A stretch of DNA of 43,334 nucleotides from CAZNVG01 sp964576475 (GCA_964576475.1 CAZNVG010000006.1:1-43334), one strand, 5' to 3'. Numbered from the stretch's first letter, positions 31,645 through 40,247 are shown. The notes: generated from the letters alone by a model not told the origin. Numbers and translations: made by a program.

Positions 31645-32799
31645 ATGAATCACTCTACAACACATTCGAAGAAACGAAAAACAAGTGTCCCACGCGGAAT
31701 TTGGCGAAGCGCGTCATGGAAGTGGCGGGTACTGTTTTTCATAATAGGTATATTCCTGATACTGAACTTTCTAATGATTTCAATCTGGGGCTGGTATGGC
31801 TGGCGACATCGTAATGAGCCAACTGTTGTAGGTGCGACATTCATATCAAGCTATGCCAATTACTTTGGACTTGAGCCACAGGAAACGCTGGACGCTATGA
31901 TTAATGATCTCGGCGTGAAGCATCTACGACTAGTAAGCTACTGGGATCATGCCGAGCATATAAAAGACAATTATGACTTTAGCGAGCTTGACTGGCAGTT
32001 CAGAATGGCGGAGGAAAACGGCGCTAAGGTTTCGCTGGCTATTGGTCTGCGTCAGCCACGTTGGCCAGAATGCCATATGCCTGACTGGGCGACCAATATG
32101 CCGAAAGCTCAGTGGCAAGCAGAGTTAGAGGACTATATGCGTGTTGTTATTGCTCGCTACAAAGATAGCCCTGCGCTTGAGAGTTACCAGTTAGAGAACG
32201 AGTTTTTCCTCAAAGCATTCGGATTGTGTATCGATCATGACAGAGAGCGGCTTGTACGTGAGTATGATCTTGTTAAGAGTCTCGACTCAGAACATCCGAT
32301 TATTGTGAGTCGCAGCAACAATGCAGTAGGTTGGCCGGTATACGATCCTACACCAGATGAATATGCAGTTTCAGTATATAAGCGGGTCTACGATAAGACA
32401 TTTTCAAAGAAGTACTTTGAGTATCCTTTCCCGTCTAGTTTCTACGGTATGCTTGCCGGTATAAGCGAGATTACCAAAGGTCGCAATCTATTCATCCATG
32501 AACTTCAAGCTGAAGCGTGGGGCAGCAAGGACATTATTGAGTTGAGTATTGAAGAACAAAACAAGACTATGGATGCACAGAAGCTCAGCGAGCGAATTGA
32601 TTATGGACTACAAACTGGCATGAAACGTGTTGATCTTTGGGGTCCAGAGTACTGGTATTGGCGTAAAACGAAGATGAACGACAACAGTCTTTGGGAAGCT
32701 GCCAAGGCCTCCATTTCCAAACACCAAACAGCAAAGAGTGTCTGCATAGCCAGTATAGATGCGCCTGCGAAACCGAACTGCTATTTTGAAGTCCAGTAG
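31645..32799 (+). CDS. Membrane-anchored clan GH-A-like glycoside hydrolase
   Basis: 384 residues: a basic cytoplasmic head, a membrane segment (27-47), then a TIM-barrel-like outer domain. Acid/base candidate Glu186 sits in YQLENEF (the NE motif of clan GH-A) and the nucleophile candidate is Glu286 or Glu290 in IHELQAEAWG. LRLVSYWDHAE and VSLAIGLRQPRWPECH fit earlier barrel strands. Substrate unknown; GH5/GH42-like families are the nearest by eye. Next to a GT2 gene, it suggests surface-glycan building and trimming. Confidence 0.75.
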   Translation: MNHSTTHSKKRKTSVPRGIWRSASWKWRVLFFIIGIFLILNFLMISIWGWYGWRHRNEPTVVGATFISSYANYFGLEPQETLDAMINDLGVKHLRLVSYWDHAEHIKDNYDFSELDWQFRMAEENGAKVSLAIGLRQPRWPECHMPDWATNMPKAQWQAELEDYMRVVIARYKDSPALESYQLENEFFLKAFGLCIDHDRERLVREYDLVKSLDSEHPIIVSRSNNAVGWPVYDPTPDEYAVSVYKRVYDKTFSKKYFEYPFPSSFYGMLAGISEITKGRNLFIHELQAEAWGSKDIIELSIEEQNKTMDAQKLSERIDYGLQTGMKRVDLWGPEYWYWRKTKMNDNSLWEAAKASISKHQTAKSVCIASIDAPAKPNCYFEVQ

Positions 32800-32819
32800 C
32801 GTTGTTGTGCGTAATTGCT

Positions 32820-32825
32820 TAGAAT
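32820..32825 (+). promoter_or_regulatory. -10 element of smpB
   Basis: TAGAAT ends 6 nt before ATG 32832; predicted leaderless. Confidence 0.5.
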
Positions 32826-32831
32826 AGCCAC

Positions 32832-33281
32832 ATGAAACAACAGCCAGGAGCCATTCTTAATCGCCGTGCACGCCATGATTATGATTTGCGTGATGGCCTT
32901 AAAGTTGGCTTGGTTCTGAACGGTGTCGAGACGAAAGCGTTACGGCTTGGACATGCACATTTGCGCGGAGCCTACGTAACTGTCAAGGACAATGAACTGT
33001 GGCTTATCAATGCGACGATCAGTCCGGGAAAGCTCATTGCAGCAGATGTGTCGTTTGACGAAACCCGTAGCCGTAAACTTCTAGCGAAACGTAAAGAAAT
33101 AGACAAACTTATCGCGCTCAAACAGCAAGGCCTCACAATTGTGCCAACACGGTTCCTTACGCGGGGCCGCTACGTAAAACTCGAAATTGCACCAGGCCGT
33201 GGTATGCGAAAATACGACAAGCGCGAAAAACTCAAACAACGTGAATCTGATCGCGATAACGCCCGCGCACGAGCTCGTTAA
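32832..33281 (+). CDS. smpB: SsrA-binding protein SmpB
   Basis: Delivers tmRNA to stalled ribosomes for trans-translation. The 149-residue length is normal. Signatures: NRRARHDYDL, GVETKALRLGHAHLRGAYV, RSRKLLAKRKEIDKL, and a basic disordered C-terminal tail (KYDKREKLKQRESDR) that enters the mRNA channel. The ssrA gene is not seen in the window. It converges with pyrH; their TAA stops overlap. Confidence 0.96.
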   Translation: MKQQPGAILNRRARHDYDLRDGLKVGLVLNGVETKALRLGHAHLRGAYVTVKDNELWLINATISPGKLIAADVSFDETRSRKLLAKRKEIDKLIALKQQGLTIVPTRFLTRGRYVKLEIAPGRGMRKYDKREKLKQRESDRDNARARAR

Positions 33282-33988
33282 CTAATCTTAGTGCCGATTG
33301 CTTCGCCGGCTACGATGCGCTGAAGTGCACCGTCTTGCTTGAAGTCATATACAACAATTGGTTTCTTGTAATCCATAGCTAGTCCGAGTGCTGCTTGATC
33401 CATAACTCGTACATCACCATTTTCGACTGCTTGCTTGAATGTCAAAGTGTCATACCGAACGGCGTCGGCATTGTTCTGGGGATCTTTGTCGTAGACGCCG
33501 TCGACCTTAGTTGCTTTCAGTACAGCGTCGCAACCAAGCTCCAAAGCCATGATGAGTGCGGCAGTATCAGTAGTGACGTATGGGCGACCGCTTCCTCCGC
33601 CAACGACAACTACTCTGCCATTTTCTAAATGCTTGTTGGCAAGACGATGCACAAACGGTTCGGCAACTTGCTCTGCAAATATATTAGTCAGACAACGCGT
33701 TTTAATACCGGTTGCTTCAAATATGTCGGTGACTGCTAGTGCATTCATCATAGTGCCAAGCATGCCCATTTGATCGGCCGTAACGCGTTTAATGCCGTGG
33801 CCGGCTAATTGTGCGCCCCGTAGGAAGTTACCGCCACCCACCATTATGACGATTTGCGTACCTTGATCGACAAGGGGCCGAATCTGGGCTGCGAGCCAAT
33901 TTACCAGCTTTGGATCAATGCCACTCTCGAATTCACCAGCTAATTGTTCGCCCGAAACTTTCAAGAGTATGCGTTGGTATGAAGCCAT
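33278..33988 (-). CDS. pyrH: UMP kinase
   Basis: Phosphorylates UMP to UDP for pyrimidine nucleotide synthesis. The 236-residue amino-acid-kinase-fold protein shows ILLKVSGEQLAG, VGGGNFLRG, ADQMGMLGTMMNALA, and YVTTDTAALIMALELGCD. The ATG at 33988 is chosen because the family starts close to ILLKVSGE and a minus-strand TACACT ends 10 nt before it; longer upstream codons overlap the promoter. It diverges from the exonuclease III gene. Confidence 0.95.
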   Translation of the reverse strand: MASYQRILLKVSGEQLAGEFESGIDPKLVNWLAAQIRPLVDQGTQIVIMVGGGNFLRGAQLAGHGIKRVTADQMGMLGTMMNALAVTDIFEATGIKTRCLTNIFAEQVAEPFVHRLANKHLENGRVVVVGGGSGRPYVTTDTAALIMALELGCDAVLKATKVDGVYDKDPQNNADAVRYDTLTFKQAVENGDVRVMDQAALGLAMDYKKPIVVYDFKQDGALQRIVAGEAIGTKIS

Positions 33989-33998
33989 ATTGAGATCT

Positions 33999-34004
33999 AG
34001 TGTA
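33999..34004 (-). promoter_or_regulatory. -10 element of pyrH
   Basis: Minus strand TACACT ends 10 nt before ATG 33988. Confidence 0.45.
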
Positions 34005-34026
34005 CCAGACCGAGACGACAACGAGG

Positions 34027-34032
34027 TATACT
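34027..34032 (+). promoter_or_regulatory. -10 element of the exonuclease III gene
   Basis: TATACT ends 7 nt before ATG 34040; it rules out the in-frame TTG at 34034, which would lie ahead of the expected transcript. Confidence 0.55.
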
Positions 34033-34039
34033 ATTGCAT

Positions 34040-34843
34040 ATGATTTCAATCTACTCATGGAACGTGAACGGTATCCGCGCAGTTATAAACAAAGGTATGC
34101 TGGCACCGTTTATTGCCGAACATAACCCAGACATCCTTTGTTTGCAGGAAACTAAGGCGCAGCCAGGTCAGGCTGAAGTCGATTTACCTGAATACCATGA
34201 GTACTGGAATTCGGCAGAAAAAAAGGGCTATTCTGGCACCGCACTGTTCAGTAAGTACGAACCACTTCAGGTCATAGACGGCTTTCCAAAGGACATAATA
34301 GACACCTACAAAGTAACTGGCGACACCTATGGTGATCCGAATAAAGAAGGCCGTGTTTTGGCGGCAGAGTTTGAAAACTTCTGGGTTGTAACGGTCTATA
34401 CGCCGAATAGCAAAGGTGATCTTAGTCGACTTGAGCTACGACACAAGCATTGGGATCCCGCATTCTTGGCCTATATGAAACAGCTCGAGCAAACTAAGCC
34501 GGTTGCATTCAGTGGTGACCTTAATGTCGCACATCAGGAAATTGACCTGGCGAACCCAAAGCCAAATGTAGGCAAGCACGGATTTACTGATGAGGAGCGA
34601 GAAGGTTTTCGTAATTTTCTAAAAGCTGGTTTCGTTGATACATTCAGAGAAGCAAACCCCGACAAAGAAGGTGCGTATACTTGGTGGACCCACTGGGCGA
34701 ATGCACGAGAGCGAAACGTAGGTTGGCGGATTGATTATTGGCTTGTGTCGGAGTCGCTCAAAAATTCCGTAGTCGATGCAAATATTCATCCTGATGTTAT
34801 GGGTTCGGATCACTGCCCAGTAAGCATCGTATTGGATCTATAA
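34040..34843 (+). CDS. xth: Exodeoxyribonuclease III / AP endonuclease
   Basis: Incises abasic sites in base-excision repair. The 267-residue protein starts ISIYSWNVNGIRAVI, then LCLQETKAQ (metal Glu), SGDLNVAHQEIDLANPKPN, DTFREANPDKEGAYTWW, WRIDYWLVS and GSDHCPVSIVL (catalytic His), all in family order. The HAD phosphatase gene begins on the base after its stop. Confidence 0.96.
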   Translation: MISIYSWNVNGIRAVINKGMLAPFIAEHNPDILCLQETKAQPGQAEVDLPEYHEYWNSAEKKGYSGTALFSKYEPLQVIDGFPKDIIDTYKVTGDTYGDPNKEGRVLAAEFENFWVVTVYTPNSKGDLSRLELRHKHWDPAFLAYMKQLEQTKPVAFSGDLNVAHQEIDLANPKPNVGKHGFTDEEREGFRNFLKAGFVDTFREANPDKEGAYTWWTHWANARERNVGWRIDYWLVSESLKNSVVDANIHPDVMGSDHCPVSIVLDL

Positions 34844-35569
34844 ATGAAACGTAAATTCGCAGCTTTCGACATTGACGGGACAATCTTTCGTTCGAGTTTA
34901 GTTGCCGAACTTTTGCTCCTTGGTATTCAGCGAGGGGTATTCCAACAGAGTGCTTATGGTGAATTTTCGACACAATACGAGAACTGGCGCAGACGCAAAG
35001 ATGATGCTGCGTACGATATTTTTATTGAAGCGCTCGTGGCTAGTTACGTGAAGCATATTAAGGGACAGAAGGCGCAACACATAGACATACTGGCTGAGAG
35101 TGTTATTGATGGCATGTCTGATTACACGCATGTCTACACAAGAAAGTTGAGTGAGAAGCTTAAAAGAGATGGCTACTTTTTGATTGCCATTTCTGGAAGT
35201 CCGAGTGAGCTGGTTTCTAGGTTCACGACAAAGTACGGCTTTGACGCATATGTGGCAGCCGAGTACACGTTAGAAAGTGGGATGTACACTGGCGCTTCCG
35301 TGCCGGCACATTCAGGTAAAGATAAGATTTTAACGCAGCTTGTAAAGCAGCATGATTTGGATTGGGCAGGTAGCTACGCTGTAGGTGACAGCCCAGGAGA
35401 TATTGGCATGCTTTCCCTCGTCGAGAACCCTATTGCGTTTAATCCAGATAGGATACTGTTACAAAAAGCGCAGCAGGAGCATTGGCGAGTAGTAGTAGAA
35501 CGAAAAAACGTCGTATATGAAATGGAGTCTGTAGATGGACGCTACGTATTGGCAACGTCAGGGAACTGA
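34844..35569 (+). CDS. HAD-IB family phosphatase
   Basis: A 241-residue haloacid-dehalogenase-like hydrolase of the phosphoserine-phosphatase branch. Motif I FDIDGTIF (nucleophile Asp), motif II ISGSPSEL, motif III lysine in HSGKDKIL, motif IV AVGDSPGDIGML; the cap is inserted after motif I. Substrate unknown. It starts directly after xth and overlaps the next gene by 35 nt, so the three form one transcript. Confidence 0.87.
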   Translation: MKRKFAAFDIDGTIFRSSLVAELLLLGIQRGVFQQSAYGEFSTQYENWRRRKDDAAYDIFIEALVASYVKHIKGQKAQHIDILAESVIDGMSDYTHVYTRKLSEKLKRDGYFLIAISGSPSELVSRFTTKYGFDAYVAAEYTLESGMYTGASVPAHSGKDKILTQLVKQHDLDWAGSYAVGDSPGDIGMLSLVENPIAFNPDRILLQKAQQEHWRVVVERKNVVYEMESVDGRYVLATSGN

Positions 35570-36311
35570 CGAGCTCTATCCAGATATACGCTGGAGCCGA
35601 CCGGAAAACAAAGCCCAAGCAGGTAAGTTGCTGCTCATTGGTGGCAGTTCTCATGGCTTCTTTGCGGTCAGTCGTTCATATGAAGCAGTGCTGGAAGAAG
35701 GTATAGGTGAATGTAAAACAATTGTGCCAGATGCTATTAAGAAGCTTATAGGCCAGCAACCGTTTATAAATGAATACGCGGCAAGTAGTGTCAGTGGCGG
35801 GTTCGCACGCGCCAGCCTTCCATCGCTGCACGCCGGCGCTGCGTGGGCGGATGTTGTCTGGTGTGTTGGTGATTTTGGGCGTAGCTCAGAGACAGCGCTG
35901 CTGTTAGAAGATTTACTCACACAAAGTCCGGCTAGACTGGCACTAAGTGATGATAGTGTTGATTTCTTTGTTTCCCGTCCAGATGTATTACTTGATCGTT
36001 CTGGAACACTCCTGATTCTTGATTTCCAACGCCTGCAGGCACTCCTGCAAAAACGCTCTCAAAAGCCGATAACCTCAACATTGCCACTAGCACAATTTGT
36101 CGAAATATTGCATGAGCTGTCCGTATCTATTGAGGCCACATTATGCACGTCGATTCATGGCGTAGCGGTTGTGGCGCATGGTGGATCAGTTGTTACGTCT
36201 AAATTATCAGAACCGTTAGATGAGACACTGGCGAGAATAGTAGTGTATTGGACGCAATTTCCTGCGCAACCACTTGAAGCGATAGCCACAGCAATGTACG
36301 TAAAAAAATAG
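35535..36311 (+). CDS. Divergent NAD(P)H-hydrate dehydratase-like (ribokinase-fold) protein
   Basis: A 258-residue protein whose N-terminal KLLLIGGSSHGFFAVSRSYEA and CKTIVPDAIKKLI follow the NnrD/YjeF C-terminal domain, which repairs hydrated NAD(P)H. The NnrD signatures expected later (the NxxE segment and the GxGD catalytic Asp) are not visible; that region reads HGVAVVAHGGSVVT. Activity is therefore doubtful, or the substrate changed. GGAG lies upstream of the ATG at 35535. Confidence 0.6.
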   Translation: MDATYWQRQGTDELYPDIRWSRPENKAQAGKLLLIGGSSHGFFAVSRSYEAVLEEGIGECKTIVPDAIKKLIGQQPFINEYAASSVSGGFARASLPSLHAGAAWADVVWCVGDFGRSSETALLLEDLLTQSPARLALSDDSVDFFVSRPDVLLDRSGTLLILDFQRLQALLQKRSQKPITSTLPLAQFVEILHELSVSIEATLCTSIHGVAVVAHGGSVVTSKLSEPLDETLARIVVYWTQFPAQPLEAIATAMYVKK

Positions 36312-36340
36312 TCGCGACTCGCTATGAGTCACGACTATTT
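36306..36340. terminator. Strong bidirectional hairpin terminator
   Basis: AAATAGTCG-C-GACTC, loop GCTAT, GAGTC-A-CGACTATTT: 9-bp and 5-bp stems with one C/A mismatch. It overlaps the preceding stop codon and separates that transcript from the convergent tRNA-Leu(CAA). Confidence 0.75.
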
Positions 36341-36351
36341 GATTCATTTCG

Positions 36352-36439
36352 TGGTACCGCGGGCCGGACTTGAACCGGCACGAGCGTAATGCTCACCAGA
36401 TTTTGAGTCTAGCGCGTCTACCAATTCCGCCACCGCGGC
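36352..36439 (-). tRNA. tRNA-Leu(CAA)
   Basis: A class II tRNA: acceptor GCCGCGG/CCGCGGT (one G-U pair), anticodon loop CTCAAAA between CTAGA and TCTGG (anticodon CAA, reads UUG), long variable arm, T arm CCGGTTCAAGTCCGG, encoded CCA (36352-36354). Confidence 0.94.
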
Positions 36440-36484
36440 GTACCACTGGTTTGTTGACTGTGCGACAAACTGCGCATATTGTAC

Positions 36485-36490
36485 TATACT
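36485..36490 (+). promoter_or_regulatory. -10 element of the sortase gene
   Basis: TATACT about 43 nt before ATG 36534; the leader has no evident Shine-Dalgarno. Confidence 0.45.
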
Positions 36491-36533
36491 TGATCTGTTA
36501 TTTGATAGCATAAGCATCCAACAAACAAACTAC

Positions 36534-37679
36534 ATGTCACACCACGAAACCGATTCCGAAAAGCACCAAGTTGCCGCCGCATTGATTAGGGGCAAGATAA
36601 GCCGCGCCTTCTCGCATGAGCCTCCTGTCACGCAGTCCGAAATTAGCCATCGAGCCTACTTTGAGAAGTTGGCAGCCTCTGGAGCGAGTGCGGAGCAAAT
36701 TCAGCAAGCTTGGCATGCCTACTATCAGGGACTTAGTAGTGACGAAAAGAGACGAGTTTGGCAAGAATACTACGGTGAAACTTCGCATCAATCTCTTCAG
36801 CCCGATCCTCAGGCAATGCAAGCTGATCCTGTTGCGACTGTTGGTGCAATCGACCACCCTAAGACTCCTGGCAGACGCCGCACTATAACTCCAAGCAAGC
36901 GGCTTGAGAGTGTAGCTGATGTTAAGCAAGAGATCCTGCAACGCGTCACACAGCGCGCTGGACATCTTCGTCGCAACAAACACGTTCGAGGACTGAGCTT
37001 TGCATTCATAACTGGTGCACTAGTGTTTATTGTGAATTTCAATGAACTTGCTGTCGCGCAAATCAAGGCATATGTAGCTCCCGGCAGTCAGTCTTCGACA
37101 CCAGTAATCATTGGTTCGGGTGCTGATCAACCGGTTGGACCAGAAGCAAAAGTCATCATACCGAAGATAAATGTTGAGGTTCCTGTTGTTTATGATGAGC
37201 AAAGTGTAGACGAGCGTAAAGTGCAGGCTGCACTTGAACGAGGCGTCGTACACTATGCTGATACGCCTAGACCAGGCGAGCTTGGAAACGTTGTCGTCGT
37301 AGGTCACTCCAGCAACAATTTGTTTAACGGCGGTAAATACAAATTCGCATTTGTGCTTCTGGCGAAATTGGAGAACAACGATACCTTCGTCATGAACTAT
37401 GAGTCCAAGAGATATATTTACCGCGTCTACAATAAAAAGATCGTCAAACCGAACGATGTTAGTGTCCTAGGAGTTGCCGAGAAGCCATATACGGTCACGC
37501 TTATAACTTGTGATCCTCCAGGCACTGCTGTTAATCGACTTATTATTCAGGCAGAGCAAATTAGTCCTGCCGTAGAGCAGACGTCTTCTCAGCCAGTGGG
37601 TGGCGCTCCGCTACCTGAGCAAGTACCTGGTAACGCTCCTAGTTTCTTCCAGAAAGTCCGTAACTGGCTGTTCCACTAG
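36534..37679 (+). CDS. Sortase with long cytoplasmic N-terminus
   Basis: A 381-residue transpeptidase that would join surface proteins to the wall or to each other. Residues 1-150 are cytoplasmic and charged; one membrane segment spans 153-170; the sortase beta-barrel follows. The catalytic triad is visible: His258 (VVGHSSN), Cys326 (LITCDPP), Arg335 (AVNRLII). The class resembles D/E. The cytoplasmic head is unusually long. No clear substrate with an LPxTG-helix-basic tail is encoded in the window. Confidence 0.9.
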   Translation: MSHHETDSEKHQVAAALIRGKISRAFSHEPPVTQSEISHRAYFEKLAASGASAEQIQQAWHAYYQGLSSDEKRRVWQEYYGETSHQSLQPDPQAMQADPVATVGAIDHPKTPGRRRTITPSKRLESVADVKQEILQRVTQRAGHLRRNKHVRGLSFAFITGALVFIVNFNELAVAQIKAYVAPGSQSSTPVIIGSGADQPVGPEAKVIIPKINVEVPVVYDEQSVDERKVQAALERGVVHYADTPRPGELGNVVVVGHSSNNLFNGGKYKFAFVLLAKLENNDTFVMNYESKRYIYRVYNKKIVKPNDVSVLGVAEKPYTVTLITCDPPGTAVNRLIIQAEQISPAVEQTSSQPVGGAPLPEQVPGNAPSFFQKVRNWLFH

Positions 37680-37682
37680 GTT

Positions 37683-39167
37683 TTATTGTTCTATCAATAA
37701 ACTAGTACGAGTGAGGCTAGACGACGATTCGTTGTTCGTAAATGCATAGAATTGTTCGTATGGTCGATCAAACGCCAGCGGCACAACATTTGAGGCAGTT
37801 GCTAACTCGGAAAGATTAATGCCGTCATAGTCAACGATGTATTGTTTTCCCTCGGCAGCGAGCAGCAATCGATCTCCGTCCATCCAGTGCACTTTCTTGT
37901 CTAAGTACATAGAGTCATAGGGCAAGCTGTAGCGATACGTTCGTTCGTACTCATTATCAAATACTACGAATTCTTTGCCGCTCTGAATTGCTATAAAGCG
38001 TGCGTTCTTTGAAAAACTCACACCCTGTGGATTGGCTATATCGACTCGGGCAAGTGGTCGCGGTGTGATTGACTGGGACTTAATGTTATCGAATAGATTC
38101 TTATAAATATTAACTACGCCATCTGCCTTGCTGCCGACAGAAATATAGGCGTCACCGTCATATTCTGCGATGTCGAGTAAGTATTCCTCGCGCGGTTGCT
38201 TTGTTGTCTGTCCGATAGTCATGCGATTGTCTTTATCTGTCAGGATATAGTTTGCCGAATCTGATGATTCGTCTTTTTGCACGACTAGCAGTCGATCTGC
38301 GCCATATGTTTTAACTGCCAATACTCGTTCGAACTTTGGTGCAGATATTGTTTTGCCTCCAAGCTCAAGCTCTCGCAATGAGCCGCTTGCGTCTATCGCA
38401 TAGAATCTATCAGGTTTGTCGTCACGCAGGTAGATCGACTGGGCTTCTATACCAAACTCTTTATTCAGGTTTAGGGTTTTGTTTGCATCAGATCGATTGA
38501 CCACTAAATAGTTCACGACATTGCCGATAGGCACGCGAACCAAAAAGTTTTGATTATCCGAGGCCCACGCAACCACTTGCATTGCATTTGTGTCACTACC
38601 AGTTGGCAGTGTCGTAGCAGGAATTGTGATTGCAGCAGAAGCAGGATCCTTGCGGCTCATATCAACGATGTCTAATGTAGCGCCAGCATTTAGCGTGTGG
38701 CACACGATCCATTTCTGATCAGGGCTTTGGCTGGCTGCTGTGATGGCGGCAGGTTTCGTACTGACTTCTTTCGGAGTAAGCGTTGAGGGCACAAGGAGTA
38801 CATAGTTGAGATTCACGACTTCAGAGCCGGCCAGCAGGAAGCTGCGTTGCCAATCCCTATACCCATCACGCCGAACCAAAAAGTCGTATTTGCCCTCAGG
38901 AAGTGTAAATCGTGATTCGGTACGATCCTTTTCCTCGACGCCATTGATTGTTACCGAAGCGTTTCTTGGAGCTGAGTCGACAAAGACAAGTCCGTTTTTT
39001 ATCAACTGCTTGTTATTCGGATTTATATAATAGCCCTCACTCAGGAGCACAATCATGGCTGTAGTGATGAAAACGATAATGCCCATAACCCCGTACATAG
39101 AAAAGCGTTTTATAGTTGCTTGGCGTGCGAGCTTGGCGCGTAGTTTTTGGCGGTCTTGTTTGTTCAT
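37683..39167 (-). CDS. PEGA-domain membrane protein
   Basis: 494 residues: a basic cytoplasmic head, a membrane segment (24-43), a PEGA domain (about 58-120, VDSAPRNASVTINGVEE and PEGKYDFLVRRDGYRDW), and a C-terminal part (150-494) of repeated beta strands that may be a beta-propeller (WASDNQNFLVRV, SKNARFIAIQSGKEFVVFD). Likely a wall- or glycan-facing scaffold. ATG 39167 is chosen for its GAGGGAA Shine-Dalgarno; upstream codons lack one. It converges with the sortase gene, 3 nt apart. Confidence 0.82.
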   Translation of the reverse strand: MNKQDRQKLRAKLARQATIKRFSMYGVMGIIVFITTAMIVLLSEGYYINPNNKQLIKNGLVFVDSAPRNASVTINGVEEKDRTESRFTLPEGKYDFLVRRDGYRDWQRSFLLAGSEVVNLNYVLLVPSTLTPKEVSTKPAAITAASQSPDQKWIVCHTLNAGATLDIVDMSRKDPASAAITIPATTLPTGSDTNAMQVVAWASDNQNFLVRVPIGNVVNYLVVNRSDANKTLNLNKEFGIEAQSIYLRDDKPDRFYAIDASGSLRELELGGKTISAPKFERVLAVKTYGADRLLVVQKDESSDSANYILTDKDNRMTIGQTTKQPREEYLLDIAEYDGDAYISVGSKADGVVNIYKNLFDNIKSQSITPRPLARVDIANPQGVSFSKNARFIAIQSGKEFVVFDNEYERTYRYSLPYDSMYLDKKVHWMDGDRLLLAAEGKQYIVDYDGINLSELATASNVVPLAFDRPYEQFYAFTNNESSSSLTRTSLLIEQ

Positions 39168-39171
39168 GATG

Positions 39172-39186
39172 TTCCCTCTATTTATA
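39172..39186 (-). promoter_or_regulatory. -10 element and Shine-Dalgarno of the PEGA gene
   Basis: Minus strand TGC-TATAAA (hexamer at 39181-39186) and GAGGGAA near 39172-39178. Confidence 0.5.
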
Positions 39187-39208
39187 GCACACAATGTGGC
39201 CTCGGTGG

Positions 39209-39214
39209 TAAGCT
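39209..39214 (+). promoter_or_regulatory. Possible -10 element of the mreB-like gene
   Basis: TAAGCT ends 10 nt before ATG 39225, a spacing used at several other genes here. Confidence 0.35.
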
Positions 39215-39224
39215 GACACCACGT

Positions 39225-40247
39225 ATGGCGACGAAGCGGAAGACACTCAGTATAGATATTGGAACAGCAAGGTTTAGACTGGTCATGCCAAAACGTGGAC
39301 TTGTTATCGATGAGCCGTCGCTGATTATCAAAGACACTCGTGCAAATCAGTGGCTTGAGTCAGGCGCGCCAGCAGAAGCCCGCCAAATGAAGCTGTCTCG
39401 CAATGAGCAAATTGTCCGACCTTTTGCGAGTGGTAGTATCGCCAACTACTACGCAACGAAAGAGCTATTTGATCGCGCCATGAAAACTTCCCTCGGCAGA
39501 ATCCAATTACTCAAACCGGATGCAATTACAACTATCGCAGGTACCGCCAGTTCAACGCAGAGACGCGCACTGCTCGATGCGCTTCGTGAAGTAGGTATTC
39601 GTCAAACATATGTCGTACCAGCAATATACGCCGCCGCGCTTGGCTCTGGCATTGATATTTCCGAGCCCAGAGGTAACATGGTGATCCACCTAGGCGCAGG
39701 CGTCTGTGAGGTGGCAATGTTCACACTAGGTACAACAATCGCCCATCACTCATTGAGAGTTGGCGGAGATGATCTAGATAGTAGTTTGCAACAGCGCATC
39801 CAACGACTGCATGGAATACGCATAACGCCACAAGCAGCCCGTTCATTGAAAGAATCCTATGTCCAGCTTGCGCCAATATCAAATGTGGCATCAACACGAC
39901 TTAAAGGCACACTGGTGAGAAAAAACACCACCCACAAAGTAGCAGTTAAAAACGACAGTCTGCTGGCTGCGATTGAACCTACCATAGATGCAGTTGTGCG
40001 AGCGGCGCGAAAAGTAATAGAAGCTACACCTCCTGAGCTTGTGGCAGACATCATTGACAGCGGCGTGCTTCTCACAGGAGGCTTAGCTGAACTAAATGGC
40101 GTCGATAGGTATATAACGAAGAAACTAAAGGTCAGTTGCGTACGCGCCAGCGAGCCTGCACTTTGTGCCGTACGTGGAGCTAATATTGCGACGACATATG
40201 TGCAGGATTATCTGAAAAATGTCGTCGCAACAAATAAAATAAGCTGA
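39225..40247 (+). CDS. Divergent MreB-like actin homologue
   Basis: A 340-residue actin-fold protein aligned with MreB by phosphate-1 (LSIDIGTARFRLV), RGLVIDEPSLI, and the adenosine motif GVLLTGGLAELNG. Phosphate-2 is altered: VIHLGAGVCEVAMF where MreB normally has DIGGGTTEVAV, so the metal-linked Asp is His and one Gly is lost. ATP binding may persist while hydrolysis is weakened. ATG 39225 is chosen as MreB proteins begin near this point. mreC/mreD do not follow. Confidence 0.75.
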   Translation: MATKRKTLSIDIGTARFRLVMPKRGLVIDEPSLIIKDTRANQWLESGAPAEARQMKLSRNEQIVRPFASGSIANYYATKELFDRAMKTSLGRIQLLKPDAITTIAGTASSTQRRALLDALREVGIRQTYVVPAIYAAALGSGIDISEPRGNMVIHLGAGVCEVAMFTLGTTIAHHSLRVGGDDLDSSLQQRIQRLHGIRITPQAARSLKESYVQLAPISNVASTRLKGTLVRKNTTHKVAVKNDSLLAAIEPTIDAVVRAARKVIEATPPELVADIIDSGVLLTGGLAELNGVDRYITKKLKVSCVRASEPALCAVRGANIATTYVQDYLKNVVATNKIS

